DNA from: Eutypa lata
Taxonomy: Eukaryota; Ascomycota; Sordariomycetes; Xylariales; Diatrypaceae
Direction of reading: 5' to 3'
DNA: 64,000 bases
Assembly: GCA_022661535.1 (NCBI GenBank)
Contig: JAKULF010000007.1
Location: forward strand, 4,030,001-4,094,000
Part shown: positions 47,826 through 60,285 of the stretch, piece by piece
How positions within the stretch are numbered: the first letter of the stretch is position 1
Layout: each line of letters begins with the position of its first letter
Made by a program: the position numbers and the translations under genes
Notes under the pieces: model-generated
Told to the model about the DNA's origin: nothing
Database searches by the model: none
Seen by the model: only the letters and a program-made list of their open reading frames with translations

Positions 47826-50117
47826 ATGGCCTCCCCCAAAAGACAACACGCAGATGATAGCGACAGCAATTCAGCAGGTGTCCACACTCCAGATAGCACT
47901 GATCCGTCCGATTTATTCGTAAGTCCGCCCTCCGGGTTCGACCACAATAACACCGAAGATAGAGAGGGAGAGGATGCATCAATAGAAGGTGGGCACGAGG
48001 ACCCTATCGAGTCTATTATAGAGAGAAAGATAGCTGATCTTAAGAAACTACGGGAGGTTAGCCCAGAGGAGGAAGATCGATTACGAGAGAAGATCAGGAA
48101 ACAAGAGTCTGGTCGATGGCTCGAAGCTATCAAACTAGAGTTAGTAGGGAAGAATTCCGTCCCTATAGAATACTTCAATCGGCTAGTTGCCGAAAACGAG
48201 AACTCCATTGGATATGTTGCGAGACATACTGCCCGCTCCGATCAGATGCTTGAGGAGAAAGACGCTAAAATCAAAGATCTACAGCAGAAAGTCAGGAGTG
48301 TCGACGACACCAAGGACAAGCTCGAGAAGTGTCAAGCTCACGGCGCGGAATCTGATGCTAAAATCAAAGATCTAGAGCAGAAAGTCAAGAGTGCCGACGA
48401 TACCAAGGACGAGCTTGAGAAGTGCCGAGCCCACGGCGCTGAATCTGACGCTAAAATCAAAGATCTAGAGCAGGAAATCAAGAATGCCGACGATCTCAAG
48501 GTCGAGCTCGAGAAGTGCCGAGCCCACGGCGCTGAATCTGATGCTAAAATCAAAGATCTAGAGCAGGAAATCAAGAATGCCGACGATCTCAAGGTCGAGC
48601 TCGAAAAGTGCCAAGCTCACGGTGCTGAATCTGACGCTAAAATCAAAGATCTAGAGCAGGAAATCAAGAACGCTGACGATCTCAAGGACGAGCTCGAGAA
48701 GTGCCAAGCTCACGGCGCTGAATCTGACGCTAGAATCAAAGAGCTCGAAGATACTCTCGCCACTAACAAATTAGAGGAAGATGTCATAGTCGAGAATTAC
48801 AGGAAAAATTACCAGGAGACCCAAGATTTACTGGCGAGAAGCGCGAAGATTGAAGCTCAGTTAGATATGCTCGAAAAAGATGCCGCCTCTGGCAACCCAG
48901 CGGCTGGCGACAAGGACGAAGCAGGCGAGGAAAAACACGAGAAAGAGATCAAAGATCTACAGGCGACGATCACGAAGCTTCAAGCTGACCTCGCCACCGC
49001 CCGTGATACAGGTTCTCGCCATTACCAGAGAGTCCAGGAACTTGGACGAGAACGACAAGACATCCTCGCTCGTGAACAGGGCTTAAAGAACGACGTCAGG
49101 AACAACGACCAAGAAGTCAAGGACCTCAGGGAGAGGATTAACGAGCTCACTCAAAACGGTGGTAATGGTCCGAACCTCGCTCCAGGAGGCGATAATGGCC
49201 CAGATCCCCCTCCAGGAGGCGATAATGGCCCGAACCCCCCTCGTAATGGCGGTGGCCCAAACCCCCCTCGCAATGGCGGTGCCGCGAACCCCAACGGCGA
49301 GCCGGCAACTGTAAACGAGAGGAAGCTGCAAAAGGATAACGACAGACTCCAACGAGGAGTAGAAAGACTTCAACAGCAAGTCGGAGACCTAAGGGACGAG
49401 GTTAAGCGCCTGTCGGCGATCCCAAACAACGCTGGTATCGAAGCCCAGGTCAAGACACTGTCTGATACCATCGCATTACGCGACAGGAGGATCCGGGAGC
49501 TGATAGAGACGAATAAAACGCTAGAGACCCTAAGGCTTGACTGGATGGGAGGTGTGACAGGGCAAGATCCGCAATGGTGGGACCAAATCGAAGCGATCAC
49601 GAGAGCGAAGGGTGCCCTAGATGCGAGAGTCGTCAGCCTATATAAGCGCTTTGGATTTCCAGAGGATAACCTTGACGGAGAGGCAGCCATCACAAGGATG
49701 ATAGAGGAAATCGACAGGAGGCCACGAGAGCAGATCCCTCTGATGGTCAGTTGCCTCGAAACTTTCGGCGCGTTACAAGCTATCCTCAACGCACATAACC
49801 TTTCGAAGCACACCATAGCCGACTTAAAGAATCAACTCGAAGCGGCAAAAGAACCCCGCTCTCAAGAGTTGCTCGAAGCTGAGCTCGGCATATTTCGAGA
49901 CGCGGAATTCGACAGACGTGTAGACCAGCAGGCCACTATGTACAGAAACCACCAGGAGGCCTTGCTACGGAATATTGTCGGCGCGGGTCAAGAACTAATG
50001 AGACTTGCGTTTGCAACGCAAAATGTCCGCACGAGAAACGCCATAAACGACATCCGCGAGAGGTACCTAATCTTCGCGGCCTTGCCTCAGCCAAAGGCGC
50101 CGCCAATGCGTTATTAG
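47826..50117 (+). CDS. Large coiled-coil protein with five 31-residue tandem repeats
   Basis: An intronless frame of 763 residues starting MASPKRQHADDSDSNSAG. Residues 1-60 are acidic and disordered. Residues 62-145 are helical. Residues 146-300 are five repeats of 31 residues (consensus DAKIKDLEQEIKNADDLKxE then LEKCxAHGAES), each with a single Cys, leading into a longer coiled coil. Residues about 445-500 are a Gly/Asn/Pro linker with GGDNGPNPPRNGG repeats. The C-terminal 250 residues are again helical, ending FAALPQPKAPPMRY. Thirty-one is not a multiple of seven, so each unit must carry a phase shift in the heptad pattern. No motor, kinase or membrane segment is visible. It could be a scaffold or filament-forming protein. 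It stands alone between gene-poor stretches, and I cannot assign a family. Confidence 0.75.
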   Translation: MASPKRQHADDSDSNSAGVHTPDSTDPSDLFVSPPSGFDHNNTEDREGEDASIEGGHEDPIESIIERKIADLKKLREVSPEEEDRLREKIRKQESGRWLEAIKLELVGKNSVPIEYFNRLVAENENSIGYVARHTARSDQMLEEKDAKIKDLQQKVRSVDDTKDKLEKCQAHGAESDAKIKDLEQKVKSADDTKDELEKCRAHGAESDAKIKDLEQEIKNADDLKVELEKCRAHGAESDAKIKDLEQEIKNADDLKVELEKCQAHGAESDAKIKDLEQEIKNADDLKDELEKCQAHGAESDARIKELEDTLATNKLEEDVIVENYRKNYQETQDLLARSAKIEAQLDMLEKDAASGNPAAGDKDEAGEEKHEKEIKDLQATITKLQADLATARDTGSRHYQRVQELGRERQDILAREQGLKNDVRNNDQEVKDLRERINELTQNGGNGPNLAPGGDNGPDPPPGGDNGPNPPRNGGGPNPPRNGGAANPNGEPATVNERKLQKDNDRLQRGVERLQQQVGDLRDEVKRLSAIPNNAGIEAQVKTLSDTIALRDRRIRELIETNKTLETLRLDWMGGVTGQDPQWWDQIEAITRAKGALDARVVSLYKRFGFPEDNLDGEAAITRMIEEIDRRPREQIPLMVSCLETFGALQAILNAHNLSKHTIADLKNQLEAAKEPRSQELLEAELGIFRDAEFDRRVDQQATMYRNHQEALLRNIVGAGQELMRLAFATQNVRTRNAINDIRERYLIFAALPQPKAPPMRY
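48261..48725 (+). repeat. Five in-frame 93 bp tandem repeats
   Basis: Units begin at 48261, 48354, 48447, 48540 and 48633. The third to fifth are nearly identical at the DNA level, while the first is the most diverged. A sixth, partial unit starts at 48726. High DNA identity points to recent unequal exchange or gene conversion. Confidence 0.9.
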
Positions 50118-53100
50118 GAGGGACGTTTGGCGCCGGTTGAGGTACGTCATCGACAACGTAGCTATCGTCGGTATGGATTGGACGGGGAAGAGGCGGGAGA
50201 AGGGGCGAAGGATCAAAATTGAAACAGCCACAAAGGAGTTAACCATACAATCAGCGCGAAAACGTAGAATAGCACTTTCATTATAGCAACCTTGTTTACT
50301 GATAGCAATCAATGTTTTAAGAAGATCTCATAGGTAAATGAACTTTATTTAATAAGGCACGCTTCGGTTGATCCAGGGTCGGTTCGGCACATGTTCAGCC
50401 ACATACTTTGGCCGTCAATGCGCATGCACTACATCTATACTGCCTAATCTAATGCTTTGAGATTGCGCGTTGTGATAAGTTATGGCGTTGGTGAAACTAG
50501 CCTCTCATGTCTCACGATCACGTTGCACTATTACCCAGAATGCATTCAAGAGGAGGCTGTCCATACTAAAAGGAGGTAAGGGGTGCCTGGGGCCACGTCC
50601 ACCTACTACGCGGCAATGATAAACAAGGTGTGGTCCGTCAGCCATACGGCAGTCGCGTTTTTTCAACGTGCTGTTCTACCCACTCACAGCTAGATCCAAA
50701 GAACCGGTTCATGCGAGGTTGAGATCCGCTGACGAATCGAATAGCTGGGACTCGTAATATGCCGGTAATCAGAACGTGGGAAGCAATGGCCTAGCAAGGC
50801 GAGAAATCGATGTTGTCGCCGGATATCCCCACAGACAGCCCGTTTTCTTAAAGCGGAATCTTTAATAGGTGACGTGAATTTTACACTCCAATAAATTGTT
50901 GGCTGCGATATCGAGCGGATGGAAGCGGTGAGTTCTCCCGATAGACTTGTTTTGATATCTTTCGGCCGACTGGATCCTGCAAGCCATTGGTGAAAGTCTT
51001 TCGGTGGAAAACAGCCAAATGCTACTCGAGGCCTCCATTGTAGTGATCTTCCTACCTACCTAATCGAAACGCACAGATTGATTCGGAGGAGTCGTCGTCA
51101 ACCTTGACGGACTAGAGAACCTCTACCGGCATCCAAAGCGATGGAAAGCCCCCCCACGCATCATCGTTGACTTCTATTCGATATGGAACGAACTACTTAT
51201 CGAGCACCCACTTGCGCTGCGCACGACAAGCCTCGCTGGCGTTTTTATGGATCGCGCCATGGCGCCTCTGGCTTGCGATGCTGCTTTGCTAATCGTTAAT
51301 CAGCAGGAAGCGCCCAGGTCCAGGTGCCTTCGAACCCACCTACTTATCTATGAGACGCGATTGCAACACCAGCATAGCCTTCGCTGGGCGAAGACCTACC
51401 CAACGCAGCTGCAGCGAAGAAGCAATCTTCTAGTACTAGCACACTCCCCGGCATTGGGAGCCAGGAACAGAAGGTCAGAGTACACACTACCTATCTGACA
51501 AGCTTCCCAGGGTTTATGACGCGACTAAATGGGTAGCCTTCGGGGATGTTTTTTGTCATGGTCCATGGCGGCTCGAATGTCTAGTCCAGAGTTAGCCGCG
51601 GCCCAAGAAGCCCATTTCACAAGCTCGTCGTTGACGTTCCTACAATACGATGATGATTAACTATTTAATAATCATGATTCTAAGGCCAGGGTGTTCCAGC
51701 TCGGACTGTTAGCTGCGGAATATTTCTGACAGGGGTAATTTGACAGATCAGTGGGACGCGTAGGCTAACTAGGCTAGGATGCTGAGTGGCATGCAGAATG
51801 GCGGTTATTGGCAAGGAATAGCTTGTATTAAGTAATTAACGGCGGAAGAATAGAGGGCAACGTTAGCATACGACACTGGGAAAGCTTGATTTGTTACAGC
51901 GGACCTATTGGGTATTGCTTCTCATCCGGCCACCTGGTCCCAGATTAACTAGGTGGTATATTAATTAGATTAGAGAGTCTGGGGAGATCTACACCGTCGT
52001 TATTGTCCATCTACATAAAACACAAATATCTGACGACGCATTAACCCTAGCCTATACATCTACGAGAATCCTATCGGGGGAAATATAATCCAATCTACCT
52101 CAATCGCAGTAGCGGCTACGTACTTACTACCCACGCTATATCAATATAGACCTAGTCCCCTAAACGTTCTTCGGGCCAGGTGGGTCCGGCTTTTGTTGAC
52201 ATCTCGAGCCTTGAGCAAATTCGGGCAGCTCGGTCGTTAGCTTACAGGGCGCTGACGAAGAAGCACCCACTCCACCGGGATACGGAGTAACCCGCTTAAC
52301 AGACTAAAATTGGCAGTAAAGGAATATTAACCCTTTTAGTAAGCTGTCATTCCTATCTATATTCATCGACAAGTTTGACGGGACAAATTAAGAATCTGAC
52401 TATTGCAAGGAATGAGAGGTGGACCAAGTCCGAGATGTCAAGGAAGAGGATGGATGGACGGACCCGTACAGTCGTTCAATGCCGGGACCGAATAGAGGAG
52501 AAGAGGGCTTAGGGCGTCTTCCAGAACTGTAAGGGTACTACCGGAGAATACCTAACCGCTTACGACTGCAATCCTACAATCAAGGCACACACGGGGATAC
52601 CAATCTTAAGCTCTGATAATCAGCCACTCGATCATACTTAGATAACCAGTCTACATTATGTATGTAGTCGGGCGAAGAAACTATTACGTGCATTAGGTGG
52701 TTTTAAAACATTACACAAGGTACCCCAAAGTCGCCAAAGAGAATGGTCTAGACTATACCATTGGCTCCATTGGGTAACATCAGGTTATCATAATTTGTTA
52801 AGTCGAAGGGGGTACGGGGTTAAATTCAACAAAGTTGTATCCATTTTAGTATCAACTTCCGCCGAGACTCCTTTTTGGGGTAATAATGGAGAAGAGAATT
52901 AGAGTTTCTGACGTAGAATACCCGCGACTACAATCATGGTTACTGTTCCCAGAAGTGGCCATCCCTGTCCGCTCTCGAGTTTATACCTACTCAGCTCTGG
53001 TCTATTCCATTTCGTGCCTGAGATCCAAGCTTAGCCTACTAAGTGCCTGGCCGGCTGTATCCGTTGGACCTGTTGGAATTAGGATAATAAGGAGATTGCC

Positions 53101-54122
53101 GTTATTGGCTTATTCAGCTTAAACGTGGGAGGCTTAGGCTCGTCATCTCCAGAGCTCTCCACCATCAAGGAGTCGAACAGCAGAGGCATCTGAAGCATGT
53201 ACCCTGTCAGCCCTGTCCTAGCATGACTCTATGTAGTTCCACAGAACTTTAACTCGACCTTCCTTTGAACTCATGCAATCCCGGCTGTACCTACTATCAC
53301 ATGTATCAAGATAAGATGCGGTACATCCTGTCTCTTCTCTACCGCTGCCCTGCCTGTAGGTGCAGTAGTACTCTACGTAAGACATGGTATGGGTTGGTCT
53401 CCCGCGCTTGTGCAACCCCTCATACTCTGAACCAAGTTATCAATTACATATGATCTGACTATGCTAATGTAGCGGTAGTAGCCATAACCCAACGCATTCT
53501 CCGGTCCGTGGTAGAACCGATAATATCGTAGTTCTATGTGCGGGACGCGAACCACTTAGTTGAGATGTTGGTTGGAGAGCCGAGCGATCACCCCGTGATC
53601 ACCCCGTAGTCTCCCCGCCTCTCGGCCTCTCTGGTTGCTGATCCCTTTTTGGCCTATGGAACTTGGTCGAGCGTAGCTGTGGCTGTGGAGGAGACGTCAG
53701 ACATGATGTTTGCGTGCGTAGTGGCATTGTCTCGAAAGATGACGATGATAACAGTGCCCAACACTTCCAACCAGGATGGGTTCGCCGCATGCCCAGTTGG
53801 GAAGTTACGGCCACACTTAGCTTGATGAAACGCTTGGGTATCCACTCCCTCATGATAATACTAATACGTTCCATCTTCCATCTTGTCTATCTTTAAACAT
53901 ATCGGGTCCGACTGGGTTGCTGGTCTACTTTATAAATCATCTATAAGTCCTCTTTAGTTCAACAGGCTCTCTAACCAGGCAAACGTCAACATCCCCTTTT
54001 GACAATAACCTCACTAGCAACTTGAGAGTTAAAGACGATATCATATAGAACACGACACACTTACTATCACATCAAAATATTGTCAATCAAGCCACCCAAT
54101 ACTGTCGTCGTTGTAAGGCACA
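50118..54122. other. Gene-poor region of 4.0 kb
   Basis: No supported gene. Short frames at 51247-51498, 52886-53122 and 53218-53896 lack motifs and splice signals. A 9 bp inverted repeat with TA ends delimits 52721-52882 (see findings). Confidence 0.55.
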
Positions 54123-56228
54123 ATGGTCGAAGCACGGGGCGAATCGCCAGTCAGCACCCGGTCCGATACAGGCGAGGGATGGGGTCAACACGGTCCTCAG
54201 GAGCCATGGCTCGCTGCCAGACAGGTGATTCATGAGGCAGCCATAAAGCGATACGCTGCTTGCTTGGGTGGCCTTATAGTCCTTTTCATGGTCATACACT
54301 GGGTAAGGTTTGGTGCGGTCAAGTCCCGTTGGACGAGGAGCCGTGTCCTCGTACCCTTCGTTCAACTCTCAAGGTTCGTACATGACTATAACCAAGTCTT
54401 ATCTTATCCTACGGATTCGTAGCTCACATTCTATAGGCTTGTGAGAAGATTATTCATACGTGGGATGGCCGGATTCACATCCGTCGGACATGCTGTGCTC
54501 GTTCTCGTTTATGTTGCCTTGAATATCATATTCCAGGTATATGGTATTGAGGACCTCACCGTGTCGACAAATTGGTCTTCTCGATTCGGATGGTAAGAGG
54601 CGTCTACCTATTCATATTGTGATAACTTAGCTGACATCACAATCACCAGGATGGCTGCTGGAAACTTTGTCCTCGTCGTTTTCCTAGCATTGAAGAATAC
54701 ACCGCTTGCATTTCTCACGGCATACTCTTATGAGCGACTCAACGGCCTCCACCAGATAGCGGGATATACTGCCTTCCTTCAAGCCTTCCTACATGGCGTG
54801 ATATACGTGGACTATTTTGCCAGAGCAGGCAGATGGGAGGTGCTTCACGAGGATATCGTTCTCGTCGCCTACCCGCTCTTAGCAGCTCTTGTACTCACGG
54901 TGTTGGCTGGCATGATACTCAGGCGCTTTAACTACGAAGCCTTCTACATCATCCACGTTTTGCTCTTCATCGTTATCATCATTACGTTGGGCTTGCACCG
55001 ACCGAACATCAATCCTGAAAGGATCCTGATCGCCACACTGTTGATGGCTTCCATGTGGGTTTCAGATCGTCTCATACGGTTTACTCGACTCGTCTACAAC
55101 AGCGTTAATAACGCGGCGACCGTCTACCCTCTCCCAAATGGCGGTACCCGGATTGTTTTCAAGAAATCGCTTTCTCGAGCTCGTCCAGGAAAGCATTGCT
55201 ATGTCTGGATTCCACAGATCCGAGCTTTTGAAACACACCCTTTCACTATTGCGTCAACTGAACCATTAGAGCTGGTAAGCAATTTTCAATGTCTCAAACT
55301 GACGTTCTCGACTACTTGTATATGTTTCTCCCTCAGCCTAGGTCTCCTGAAACAGCTGTTGTACATGTGTTGCATGCTTTTAACGATCGACTTCTAACCT
55401 AGTGTATCGTAGGTCGTCAATACTTATAGTGGTTTCACGAGAGATCTTCACAACTTCGCCAACACAAAGCCTGGAACAACCCTTAGAGCTTCCCTCGAGG
55501 GTCCATACGGGACCAACCCTGACCCGATTAGCTACGATAAAGTCGTACTAGTTGCTGGGGGGTCTGGTGCTACGTTCACGTTTGGTCTCGCTGCGGACAT
55601 GCTTCGACGGATGAATGAGTCTTCTAAACAGCAGATTGACTTCATTTGGACAGTGAGGAGACATGGTGAGTTTAGTTCTGTTCTGTGTAGCTATCGGATA
55701 GTTTCACTGACTTAGACGTTGCTAGATAACTTGTCTTGGTTCACCCAGCACTTGAATCACATCCGATCGCATGCTCATGCACCTAAAGTTGCCCTCAAAG
55801 TACATCTCACAAGTATATCGGGACCAGCGTCGACGGATGGGGCGAGCACCCGCCGATCAGGGGATGAGTCAGACAGATCCGGAGACGGAGTGTCTACTCC
55901 ACCAAAGTCAGCATACGAGAGAGAAACAGAGATCCGGGCTGCCCCCAAGCGCATGCACGGCGAGGATCGAGAAAAGGATGCAATCATGAGCGATTCGGAG
56001 CAGTCCTCGGCGCCCTCAACTGTAAGGGACCTACCCCTCGTCTACGGGAGACCCGATACGGAAGGTCTCATTAGAGAGGCAGTCCAGTCTGTATCCAAGG
56101 ACCAGAGAGTCTTTATCGCTGCATGTGGCCCTACCAGCCTGATAGAGGTCGTCCGAAATACTACTGCCAGCTGCATCCGTGCGGACGGGCCAGCGGTAGA
56201 GCTCCATTGCGAACAGTTCGGCTGGTGA
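54123..56228 (+). CDS. FRE-type ferric/cupric reductase
   Basis: Five exons, 54123-54373, 54437-54592, 54650-55274, 55413-55665 and 55726-56228, give 595 residues; introns are 63, 57, 138 and 60 nt. Several membrane helices carry the paired haem ligands: His residues 14 apart in HQIAGYTAFLQAFLH and again in HVLLFIVIIITLGLH. HPFTIAS is the FAD-binding motif, VLVAGGSGATFTFGLA the NADPH-binding loop, and CGPTSL the C-terminal nicotinamide motif, so all redox sites are present. A charged, Ser-rich insertion of about 90 residues sits between the two halves of the NADPH domain, as in many fungal members. The enzyme would move electrons from cytosolic NADPH across the plasma membrane to reduce Fe(III) or Cu(II) before uptake. 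No iron permease or multicopper oxidase gene is adjacent. Confidence 0.93.
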
Positions 56229-58003
56229 TTGATGGATCAGTCATACGTAGGCGGTACTGAGTGTTGGGGAATGATTATGGGGAATGCGGCGTTCTAACTA
56301 GATGGAAATGATGATACCTCTTCGAGTCGTGGGATATATTGTAACATACCTTTTGGCAGGACATGATATTTATTCTATTGATGCTATTAATGAATACACG
56401 ATCTTTGGGATTAAGTGTTGATCTCTCACCTAACCCAATCCAATTGATACCTTTCTGTTTGCATCCTATTTAATACTTCGCTGCCCTATGGCTATAATCT
56501 GATGCTAGCAATCAACGCCCTTTTCACGGCCGTCGCTGTTCAAGTAAATAGACATTGGATGGACGCCAAGTTCAGATTTTGCAATATCCGCAGACGCTTC
56601 TAGTTTATCTTTTGCCCCTTAGACCAGCTCCTATTACACTACTGATTGATATTCAATCTCACTATCTCTAAGCACCGACCTGTCGACATAGGTGTAAGAC
56701 CTTTACATTTGTGCCTACGCCATTGAAGCGATTGGTACTCTCAGGCATCCCATCACCACGAGGTGGTTACTCCTGTAACTAAGCAAAGGCTCCTACGTAT
56801 CATTTTCTTACCGTTTCGTCTTGAAGGCCTACCCCCTCCCACCCTGTTTAATCCGCAACTAAGACTTTGCTGAACCTGTTTTCCTGTAGGTCATAATGGT
56901 TGAATCCACAGGTTCCCCTCTCTTAGGTTGATACTTTTATTGTAACGCAAACATACCTACTCTCCTTGCGTAAACATAGCTTATCATAGAAGTAGTACTA
57001 TCCCCGTTTCTAAGTTATGCTTAGAACTAGGCTAAGATATAGCTTATACTCTTAGATCACGAGTGATCTAGATCGTTATAATTCGGTCTAACTACCCTGT
57101 CCAATTTTCACATGTAAACTGCTTTAAGATAACTTAAAGGAAGCTAAATCGGACAGGAATTAGCGGCTTAATACCATGATATATATACTATAGCACACTA
57201 GAAGGGACCTATATTATATAAAACTATATAGCATTAGTGACGTTTTGATCGGCAGTGTTAAAAACGGCCCGAAACTAACAGGCCTGAATGGAGGCGTCCA
57301 TCATCTTCAAAACATTCAGAGCTATTGGACTACGGAGAGACTGCATCTTGAAACTCGTGCCATACTATCAAGATAGGCGATGAATAGAATAAAAATAAGC
57401 AGTTTACATAGAATACGACGGTAACCATAGAAGAGAATGAAAACATGTATTTTCAGAACTAGAAACTTGTACAAGCCTTCAGGTTAATTGGCATGTGCTC
57501 GTTTCCTGATGATTCTATTAGTCAAGCGATTTTATTTGTAGAATACGTGGACTGCTTCATGGCCCGTTCACTTTGATCTCCATGCTAAGGTGTTGTACTC
57601 GAGTAGCACCAAGTCACTTGGTAACGTTGGTTGCACACCATATTCCTGACGGGCAGATTCTTTTCTGAAGCAGATCTGAAATATCCGTCATCGATCGCTG
57701 GGGTCGCTCCAGGCAACTTCGCAAACTGTCTGGTTATCCTCCATTCTCAACAACATATCTACCCACAGATCAGAGGCTTCAGGGGCTGAACTCCCTATAG
57801 CCTTTTAGCGACGACTTAGCACTCAATATATATGTAGGCCTTGAATACCGATTATGAGACTTTCCCATGTCTGTAACCTCAAGGACCCAAAGTCCTATCA
57901 TTCCAATGGGTGGGAGAACTGTTGGAAACAGTTCATGCTTATTTCTGTTTGACTTCACCGCGGGCCAACTTGAACTAGCTGTCATAAAGTGCGAGATGAT
58001 CGG
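56229..58003. other. Intergenic region of 1.8 kb
   Basis: AT-rich, with a possible hairpin at about 57095-57157 (CCTGTCC...GGACAGG arms and an inner CTTTAAG/CTTAAAG stem). No supported gene. Confidence 0.5.
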
Positions 58004-59058
58004 TCAATGTGTGCTGACTGCGAACAATGGGCTTGCCGGCGTGTTCTGGGACCCGTAATATGGGGTAGAGTGGTTAAGAAGCCACAGCCACAGCATCGAA
58101 ACAGCATCTTTTGTAACCAACAAGTCGCTATTCCGCATATTTCGAACCATCTCCAAGAAAAAGCAGGTTCCGCACACACGAAAATTCCTGGCCATTGCAG
58201 CAGAGTTGGCGCCAGACGCGATGATACTGTGAAGCGCTAGGGGAATACCGTCGTCACCATAAGATGCAATATTCATTGCGAGTAGTTGGCCAGGAGACAT
58301 TATCGTCAAGGGCTCTATAGCAACATCGATGAGAATTATGTGAGTTTCGGCGGGTTTCGATGTAAAATGGATGTAAGCGGTCGTAGTGGCCTCGACCCCC
58401 TGAGTAGAACCCCATCTTTGGAGCTGTGACTTGACATAGCGCCCGAGAATGCACCGACATGGAAAATCGAAGCTAATTGCCGTCACCTTACATTATTCTA
58501 GATGTCAGAAGTGCACCGTGAATAATCGGTAGGAAAGCAACTAGTAACGCGAGCCAACAATTGTCGGCTCTTACGAGACATGGGCTTTGTTCCGGTATAG
58601 CATGCTAATAAATACTTCCGCGATCACATCCTCATTAGACGGTGATGCTGCTCTTAAAGTATACTGAAGCTTAGGATGGTTTATAGGAAACGTCGTCATA
58701 TATTGGCATGTGCGCAGAGTAGCAATGCATGCCTTGCAAAGTCCCATATGCTTATACATATGTCAACCCTCCGCCAGGAACCAGCGGGCCAAGCCGGGAA
58801 GCCGTCTTCCAGGTACTTCCGGAATGTGGGGATATCATCTATAGGGTCACTAGCCACGTCGATAGGCCGTGTGGTGCATGAAATCCCCATGGGGTCAGAA
58901 GACCCCATAAACTCCACACATCCTACATAGTTAGAGGAGCTGTCAGTCGAGCTGCGGCCTAGCCTCGGTGTCTCTTGAGCCTCATGCGTCGTCTCTAACC
59001 ATAGTCCGACCGAAACCCCGCCCTCTCCATTCCGAACATGTACGCGAGGAACCCACAT
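58004..59058 (-). pseudogene. Possible remnant of an unidentified gene
   Basis: Three protein-like segments follow one another on the minus strand: 59058-58696 (with DVASDPIDDIPTFRKYLEDG), 58759-58571 (TLRAASPSNEDVIAEVFISM) and 58486-58004 (PGQLLAMNIASYGDDGIPLA). The first two overlap in different frames and appear to be one sequence broken by a +1 shift near 58693. A GTAAGA donor lies at the end of the second, but its best acceptor leads straight to a stop. I recognise no family. It may be a decayed gene, or chance open frames; the amino acid make-up favours the former only weakly. Confidence 0.25.
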
Positions 59059-60285
59059 TCTCCAACTTTGCTACCCCAACTTCATAGCGGCCCGCCTCTC
59101 CGCTATTTCGGGCTTAGGGAGAGTCTCTAGGAGTCCCACCCCTATTCTGGGGTAATTGGGCCGTCCTCGGCTACTTATTCTGTATCCTGGTTTTTGTAGA
59201 CCGCGTCCTATGGCACTAGTTGGTGAGTAGGCAGGCTGGTAGGCAGGTTTGGAATCTTGAAAGAAGATGGGGCAGGGTTGGGGATCTCGACACCCGGATC
59301 TTAGATCCCCTATTTGGCATCCTCGGGTTGGAGCAGGCCGAATCGAATGCACGCCGAGAGCCCTTTAGCTCAACATGGTTACCAAAAAGTCTTTAGAAGG
59401 CCTTGCCAAGGGGCCTCCAATTCTTCTGCTTCTCCGCACCTCGCTACAATACCTAGACGAAAAGATCAGGTGGAAAGGAATTATGAAGTCGTGAGCCATC
59501 AAAATGCATGTGAATGAACATCTGCTGTGAATTTGAGAGAAATAAACCGGGCCAAAGCTAGCATGTCGACGAGCTCTAATAAAAACATGCGTGAAACCTG
59601 AGTTACTTAAACGGGTTTAACTACTCCTAGGTAAACAGTAGCAACAATGTGACTGTTAAAATGCTGGTCCTCGATGATGAAGAATACTACTCATAGGTGC
59701 CCTAAAAAGCACTTTCGTGAGAATTAAAGGGAGACTACCTAGAGAGTACACAGTTAATACGCGATTCTCGAAAATGTGAGAGTAGAATATAGACAGGTCA
59801 TTGCAATACACCGGAAACACATAAGCTAAAGGGAATTGATGGTAATAGTTCAAGATCATGTACTCGCTAATATTACATGTGTGCGCCTCATTATATCGCT
59901 CCTGTCTAAATAGTATGAAGCGTATACATAATCAGACCATCATTGATGATGTTCTTCAAAAAAAACAGTTGACCTCCCCTCGTACCCGTAACCGCTAGAT
60001 GATTCATAACGCCCCCAAGTGCTTTGCTTTCCCCCTTTTTTTGTTTCACTCTCTCTTCGAACTCCAAATGCATACATACATACAAACAAACATAGCCATA
60101 ACTTTGCTTATCATTGCACGCTGATTCATTACCCTTTGACAAAACAACAACATGGAGACTTGCTCGCTGGGTTGTTTGCTTGCTTGCTTGCTTGATACAA
60201 ACGCCCCTGAAAGAAAAGTTGGCGGGTAGGTGAGTGAGTAGGTAGGTAGGCACACGGCAGTTCGACTGCCCATTCATCTACCCCC
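59059..60285. other. Intergenic region of 1.2 kb
   Basis: 3' side of the transcription factor gene. Contains GCTTGCTTGCTT-type repeats near 60175-60195. No supported gene. Confidence 0.5.

Noticed and set aside
53535..53570. T-arm-like GGTTCGCGTCCC on the minus strand
   Set aside because: Arms do not pair properly and no acceptor, D or anticodon stem can be built around it.
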